63,710 nucleotides of DNA from an uncultured Desulfobacteraceae bacterium (lineage in GTDB: Bacteria; Desulfobacterota; Desulfobacteria; Desulfobacterales; Desulfobacteraceae): assembly GCA_913041495.1 (NCBI GenBank), contig CAJWHT010000006.1:1-63710 (forward strand). The letters run 5' to 3'. The notes below the pieces were generated by a model, which saw nothing but the letters and a program-made list of their open reading frames with translations, had not been told where the DNA came from and searched no databases. The position numbers were made by a program, and so were the translations under genes. Of the stretch, positions 59,487 to 63,710 are shown in pieces (positions within the stretch are counted from its first letter, which is position 1; each line of letters opens with the position of its first letter).

Positions 59487-62324
59487 TTATTTCAGCATTT
59501 TATGATACTCCAGCGCGCTTCGGATCGCAGCGGACAACTCTCTGAGTCTGACAGGCTTCATCAGCAGGTCTCTGAATCCCAGCGCCAAAGCCTTTTCCCT
59601 GCCGATGGATTCGCTGTATCCGGTGAGCAGAATCATCGGCAGATTCGGCCGGATATCAAAAAGCTTACCAGCCAGCACATCCCCTGTCATTTCCGGCATA
59701 TTCATATCCGTCACCACAAGATCGAAACGATCGGGGGAGGCGGCAAAGGTTTCCACCGCCTCTGTCGCGGACAGCCGGCTGGTCACCCGGTAGCCCAGGA
59801 GTTCGAGTATCTGGCGTTCCACATTGATGACGGATTTCTGATCATCCACCAGAAGAATGCTCTCACTTCCCTTTCTCACCCTGGCAGGGCCCGAGGACCC
59901 AGTCTTGGGCTGTGATCCGTTTTCAGCCGCGGGGATCAGCACCTCAAAGCAGCTTCCCTGGCCGGGACGGCTCTCCACATGAATCCCCCCGCCGTGATTC
60001 TGGACAATCCCCTTGATCACGGCAAGTCCTAAACCGGTCCCCTTCCCTTCCGGTTTTGTGGTGAAGTAGGGGTCGAATATCCTGTCCATGGCATCCGGAG
60101 AAATCCCCACACCGGTGTCCGTCACCGCGTAGCTAACGTAGTGCCCCGGTGTAAGGTCCATCTTTTCTAAAAGACCATCTGCCACAATTTCCCTGTGTCC
60201 CAGACGAACCGTCAGGGTTCCCCCGCTGTCTTCCATGGCGTGAAAGGCGTTGGTCATGAGGTTCAGGGCCACCTGGTGGATCTGGGTGGAATCCGCGGAC
60301 ACCGGCGGGCAGGAGGAATCGATTTCCCGGACGATTGAAATGGACTTGGGCAGGGACGACGCCATGAGGTTGCAGGCTTCCTCAATGATCCCGGGCAGGC
60401 TGACCAGGGCCAGTTTATGATTTTCCTGGAAGCTGAATGCCAGAATCTGCCGCACCAAATCCCTTGCCCGTTCCCCTGCGGAAATGATGCCTTCGGCGTG
60501 AATATCGGCCGCCTCGTTCCCATCCAATTCGGTCTGGAGCAACTCGGCATGGCCAATAATGCCGGACAGGATATTGTTGAAGTCATGGGCGATACCGCCG
60601 GCAAGCGTGCCGATGGCTTCGATCTTCTGGGCCTGCTGAAGCTGCTGCCAGATGGCCAGTTTTTCTTTTTCGCTGCGGCGGCGCACGGAAATGTCCCGGA
60701 TGACAGCAATGGCGTACTGCCTGTCCTCAAGAGAGATCTCCACCATGGAGACTTCCGCCGGCACCTCCTTACCGCTCCGGGTCCGGATCATGAGTTCAAC
60801 GGTTTTCAGGGGGACAAAAGGACAGGTATCCTTGAACAGGGTATACAGGGTGACATCGGCATCGTCAAACTGGCGCTGGAAAGGGGCAAGTTCCCTGATA
60901 TGGCTGCCCACGGCTTCCCGGGCACCAAATCCGAACATATCCCCGGCAGCCGAATTCCAGAACGCCACCCGCCCGTTGCCGTCCACCATTACGATGGCTT
61001 CGTTGGCCGTTTCCGTTATGGCCCTGTGAATGGCCTCCTTTTCCTTAAGTTCCCTCTCAGAGGCCATCACCGCATTTTTCATTTCGTAAAAGCTGTTTGC
61101 GGTGCGCTGAATCTCCTTGAATACTGAAATAATCCTGGGACGGCTGGACCAGTCGTTCTTCCGTATTCTACGGGCCTGCCTGTCCAATGCCGAGATGGGG
61201 CGGATAATCTTTGCGGCCACGTAAAGACCGAATATCGTGGCCAGTACCGACGCCGCCAGGGTCAACAGAAGTGTCCGGCGCTGGTTGGCCAGGATGGCCC
61301 CCAGGTAATCTTCCTCAGGAATGTACACCCCCACCATCCAGGAAATCTTATCCGCCTGCACCCGTGTGAACATGGTGTAGTAGGTTTTCTCACCCGCCTT
61401 GAACGAGGCAAAGGCACGGGTGCTCGGATCTGATGAACTCCCCTCCTTAAGGCGGTCTTTTACGGCACCATAGGCCAGGGCGCAGACCGCATTCTCCAGT
61501 TCATCCAGTTTGGGAAGGCGTACGGAATTTTTATCCGCCTGCTCCCTGTACCTTAGACGGGTCACATCAGGAAATGCGATGACATCCTCATTCTGGTTGA
61601 TGATGAAAGAAAGGCCTGTTTTTCCCACCCGCAGCTTGCCCACAAACGCTGAAAGCACGTCAAGCTCAATGTCCACCCCCACAACGCCCTGCAGCTTGCC
61701 CTCACTGTCATAAAGGGGGCCCGCACTGGTGATGCCGGGTTTCTGGGAGGAAAAAAAGATGTAAGGATCCGTCCAGATGATGCTCTTTTCCCTGGTGGCT
61801 TTAATGTACCAGGGGCGTTTTCTGGGATCGTAGGAGTCTTTAAAATCTGTTTTCTCGGCCAGGACATCCTTGTTCCTGTCCCGCCAGATCAACCGGGTGA
61901 TCTTTCGCCCCGTGCCGTCGTATTCAATCTGTTTATAACGGAACGCCCCCTTTTCAGGATCGGTCTCACGGTTGACATAGAAAAAGTGCCCGGACGGGGT
62001 GGCAAAGTATATGCCTGCAAATTGGGCGTAGATCTCCAGCTGATCGTAAAAATACCGTTCCAGCTTTTCAATCCTGTTTGCGTCCGTGCTGACAATATCC
62101 GATCTGATCAGGCGTTCCGTGAGATGGGCGGCCCCCCGGGCCACACCGAAATAATTCCGGGTTTCTTCAAGGGTAAGATCGATGATGTTTTCCATGATGT
62201 CCCGGGTATGCCCCAGCATGACCCGCTTGGAAGACACGATGGAAAACGGCATGATAAACATTTGGGTGCCCCAGATCAAAAGGATGCACCCCAGAATAAC
62301 TGCCCAGCGTATGGATAGTTTCAA
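59487..62324 (-). CDS. Hybrid sensor histidine kinase (dCache-HAMP-PAS-HisKA-HATPase-REC)
   Basis: A 945-residue membrane sensor. A TTG start at 62324 is chosen since AAAGGAGG lies 4-5 bp upstream and the first helix (IRWAVILGCILLIWGTQMFI) follows at once; an ATG 22 codons earlier has no such site. The periplasmic dCache domain (~35-340; FAGIYFATPSGHFFYVNRET; GVVGVDIELDVLSAFVGKLR) is followed by TM2, HAMP, a PAS domain (~430-555), the H-box LAGGIAHDFNNILSGIIGHA, the ATPase G-boxes (DTGVGISPDAMDRIFDPYFT; GKGTGLGLAVIKGIVQNHGG) and a C-terminal receiver with Asp in LVVTDMNMPEMTGD. dCache sensors often bind amino acids or organic acids. No partner regulator is adjacent. Confidence 0.92.
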   Translation of the reverse strand: MKLSIRWAVILGCILLIWGTQMFIMPFSIVSSKRVMLGHTRDIMENIIDLTLEETRNYFGVARGAAHLTERLIRSDIVSTDANRIEKLERYFYDQLEIYAQFAGIYFATPSGHFFYVNRETDPEKGAFRYKQIEYDGTGRKITRLIWRDRNKDVLAEKTDFKDSYDPRKRPWYIKATREKSIIWTDPYIFFSSQKPGITSAGPLYDSEGKLQGVVGVDIELDVLSAFVGKLRVGKTGLSFIINQNEDVIAFPDVTRLRYREQADKNSVRLPKLDELENAVCALAYGAVKDRLKEGSSSDPSTRAFASFKAGEKTYYTMFTRVQADKISWMVGVYIPEEDYLGAILANQRRTLLLTLAASVLATIFGLYVAAKIIRPISALDRQARRIRKNDWSSRPRIISVFKEIQRTANSFYEMKNAVMASERELKEKEAIHRAITETANEAIVMVDGNGRVAFWNSAAGDMFGFGAREAVGSHIRELAPFQRQFDDADVTLYTLFKDTCPFVPLKTVELMIRTRSGKEVPAEVSMVEISLEDRQYAIAVIRDISVRRRSEKEKLAIWQQLQQAQKIEAIGTLAGGIAHDFNNILSGIIGHAELLQTELDGNEAADIHAEGIISAGERARDLVRQILAFSFQENHKLALVSLPGIIEEACNLMASSLPKSISIVREIDSSCPPVSADSTQIHQVALNLMTNAFHAMEDSGGTLTVRLGHREIVADGLLEKMDLTPGHYVSYAVTDTGVGISPDAMDRIFDPYFTTKPEGKGTGLGLAVIKGIVQNHGGGIHVESRPGQGSCFEVLIPAAENGSQPKTGSSGPARVRKGSESILLVDDQKSVINVERQILELLGYRVTSRLSATEAVETFAASPDRFDLVVTDMNMPEMTGDVLAGKLFDIRPNLPMILLTGYSESIGREKALALGFRDLLMKPVRLRELSAAIRSALEYHKMLK

Positions 62325-62506
62325 GCGGCCTCCTTTGCAGGATATCAGGGCAATTCGTAAATTGAGGACCTGCACAGAATACATGGGCACCCTATAGCTT
62401 GTAAACCCCCAACCCGCCCTAATTTGTCATTTGTCTAAAAATGACTTTGGATTCGGCGGAATCTCTGCTAAATTCTTTGTTTTTGATTGGAATACACAAT
62501 TGTTTA

Positions 62507-62535
62507 TTGACAAACAAACACCACAATGTGATATT
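62507..62535 (+). promoter_or_regulatory. Promoter of the O-acetylhomoserine sulfhydrylase gene
   Basis: TTGACA (62507-62512), 17-bp spacer, GATATT (62530-62535): a perfect -35 and a 4/6 -10 box, 30 bp before the ATG at 62565. Confidence 0.6.
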
Positions 62536-62548
62536 TGAAGTTTGTTTG
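62511..62548. promoter_or_regulatory. Inverted repeat CAAACAAAC...GTTTGTTTG across the promoter
   Basis: Perfect 9-bp arms (62511-62519 and 62540-62548) separated by 20 bp bracket the spacer and -10 box of the promoter. It could be an operator for a dimeric or paired repressor. No T-run follows, so it is not a terminator. Confidence 0.45.
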
Positions 62549-62564
62549 AAAAACAGAGGGTATC

Positions 62565-63710
62565 ATGAGCCAAAACAATGCCTTAGACAAGGGCCAACAG
62601 ATGAAGCAAACGCCGGAATCACCGAATCCTTACCATTTCGATACCCGGGCCATCCACAATGGAATGGCGGCAGACGGGACAACAGCCGAATCATGGGAAG
62701 GGGCCACCCTGCCCCCCATATACCAGACTGCCGCACACATCCACGATACGGCGGACTCCCTGAGCCGGACCTTTGCCGGACAGACCCAGGATCATATTTA
62801 TATGCGCCTGTCCAATCCCACCAACCGGCACCTTGAAAAGAAGCTGGCCGATCTGGAATCCGGAAAGACAGCCGTGGTCACCTCCTCGGGAATGGCCGCC
62901 ATCAACAACGCCTGCCTGACCCTGCTGCGGGCCGGCGATGAATTTGTGGCCAGTTCCGCCCTATTCATGTCCACCTTCGGGCTGTTTACCAATATATTTA
63001 AAAAGTACGGGATAACGGTGAGATTCGCCCATCCCCTGAAACCTGAAGAGGTTGCGGCCGCCATCACTGAAAAAACCCGGTTCGTGTATATGGAAACCAT
63101 CACCAACCCGGGTATGGAAGTGCCTGATATCCGGCGGATCGCCGATATTGCCCATGAAAACGGCATCCCCCTGCTCATGGACAACACCCTGGCCTCTCCC
63201 TGGCTCTGCCGCCCCCTGGAGCTGGGTGCGGATATCGTCATGCATTCCACCACCAAATACTTCAGCGGCCACGGTGCCGCCCTGGGGGGTGTTGTGGTGG
63301 ATGGCGGCCGTTTCAACTGGGAAACCGAAAAGTTCAGCGATTTTTCCCCCTTTTACGGTGAAGACCCGTTCCAGGCCTTCATCACCCGGATGTGGAAGGA
63401 GTACCAGGTCAACTTCGGTACCACACCGGCCCCCTTCCACTCTTTTCTGACCGCCATCGGCCTGTCCACCCTCGGGGTGCGTATGGAAAAACACATGGCC
63501 AACGCCATGGCCGTTGCAAAATTCCTGCGGAATCACCCCAAGGTGAACTGGGTGAATTATCCGGGATTTGAAGATCATCCCAGCCATGACATTGCCAAAG
63601 CCCAGTTCGGGGAAAAAGGCTTCGGCACCATGCTCACCTTTGGATTACGGGACCAGGAGGCCTGTTTCACCCTGATCGACAACCTGAAAATGATACTGAA
63701 CCTGGCCAAC
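62565..63710 (+). CDS. O-acetylhomoserine sulfhydrylase / Cys-Met metabolism PLP enzyme (partial at right edge)
   Basis: The first 382 residues of a PLP-dependent enzyme that makes homocysteine from O-acetylhomoserine and sulfide, or a close relative. The start ATG follows GAGGG. Visible are YHFDTRAIHNG, TLPPIYQTAAHIHD, the phosphate-binding YMRLSNPTNRHLEKKLADLE, the cofactor-contact ETITNPGMEVPDI with DNTLASPW, and the PLP lysine in MHSTTKYFSGHGAALGG. The family is usually about 425-430 residues, so roughly 45 are missing beyond the window. Direct sulfhydrylation suits an organism with abundant sulfide. Confidence 0.9.
   Translation, partial: MSQNNALDKGQQMKQTPESPNPYHFDTRAIHNGMAADGTTAESWEGATLPPIYQTAAHIHDTADSLSRTFAGQTQDHIYMRLSNPTNRHLEKKLADLESGKTAVVTSSGMAAINNACLTLLRAGDEFVASSALFMSTFGLFTNIFKKYGITVRFAHPLKPEEVAAAITEKTRFVYMETITNPGMEVPDIRRIADIAHENGIPLLMDNTLASPWLCRPLELGADIVMHSTTKYFSGHGAALGGVVVDGGRFNWETEKFSDFSPFYGEDPFQAFITRMWKEYQVNFGTTPAPFHSFLTAIGLSTLGVRMEKHMANAMAVAKFLRNHPKVNWVNYPGFEDHPSHDIAKAQFGEKGFGTMLTFGLRDQEACFTLIDNLKMILNLAN

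Noticed and set aside
1-63710. rRNA, tRNA, insertion sequences, prophage or CRISPR arrays
   Set aside because: None recognised on reading both strands; tRNAs can be missed by eye, so a tRNA scan would be needed to exclude them.

Overview
This 63.7 kb window looks like a chromosomal piece of a strictly anaerobic, probably sulfate-reducing member of the Desulfobacterota (Desulfobacteraceae-like). The inference rests on the combination of a fused LutB/LutA-type L-lactate dehydrogenase, a second FAD/CCG-protein lactate/glycolate oxidase, a TRAP transporter, a YcaO-TPR protein, a 12-haem cytochrome, many 4Fe-4S proteins and dense two-component/c-di-GMP signalling. No rRNA, tRNA, insertion sequence, phage gene or CRISPR array was recognised. 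GC content appears moderately high and coding density is about 90%.

Layout. (1) 1-4.8 kb, minus strand: an RND efflux pump and its membrane-fusion protein. At the extreme left end the RND frame runs without a stop into a piece of an unrelated gene, rsmG, which is most likely an assembly chimera. (2) 5.0-6.8 kb: a family-3 periplasmic binding protein and a radical SAM protein. (3) 6.9-17.9 kb: a lactate-utilisation locus with two divergent arms. The minus arm is TRAP dctP-dctQ-dctM, lutC and a lutB-lutA fusion. The plus arm is a glcD-like flavoprotein, a glcF-like Fe-S protein, an SDR and an FCD-GntR regulator. The divergent promoter region carries three TTGGT-N3-ACCAA operators, one abutting a near-consensus promoter. 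(4) 17.9-23.9 kb, minus strand: a sensor kinase and NtrC-type activator followed by a five-gene putative metal system (HMA protein, DUF2318 protein, membrane HMA-like protein, FtsX permease with a periplasmic CxxC, ABC ATPase), preceded by a sigma-54-like promoter and a perfect palindrome.

(5) 24.0-31.2 kb: a GNAT and a small membrane protein, then on the minus strand a CHASE2 adenylate cyclase with an M48 lipoprotein protease and an SH3 protein, and upstream of these a tightly overlapping trio: Tat-exported ModA-like binding protein, NapH-like membrane polyferredoxin and NifB-like radical SAM protein. That trio is my best candidate for an undescribed system (metal- or oxyanion-linked cofactor or redox chemistry). 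(6) 31.5-39.0 kb, plus strand: PepA, MoxR-DUF58-transglutaminase, MutY and a CDF metal exporter. (7) 39.2-48.0 kb, plus strand: ECF sigma/anti-sigma pair, PAS-STAS protein, MOSC protein, YcaO-TPR protein, a CoA-transferase fused to a GNAT domain, a DsrE-like protein, a GhrA-like reductase and an RhtB-type exporter. (8) 48.0-63.7 kb: a response regulator/HDOD/kinase cluster, a diguanylate cyclase, an RlmN-family enzyme, shikimate kinase, the multihaem cytochrome, a dienoyl-CoA isomerase-like protein, a chemoreceptor, a large hybrid sensor kinase and an O-acetylhomoserine sulfhydrylase cut by the right edge.

All assignments come from reading motifs by eye. Nothing was confirmed by database search.
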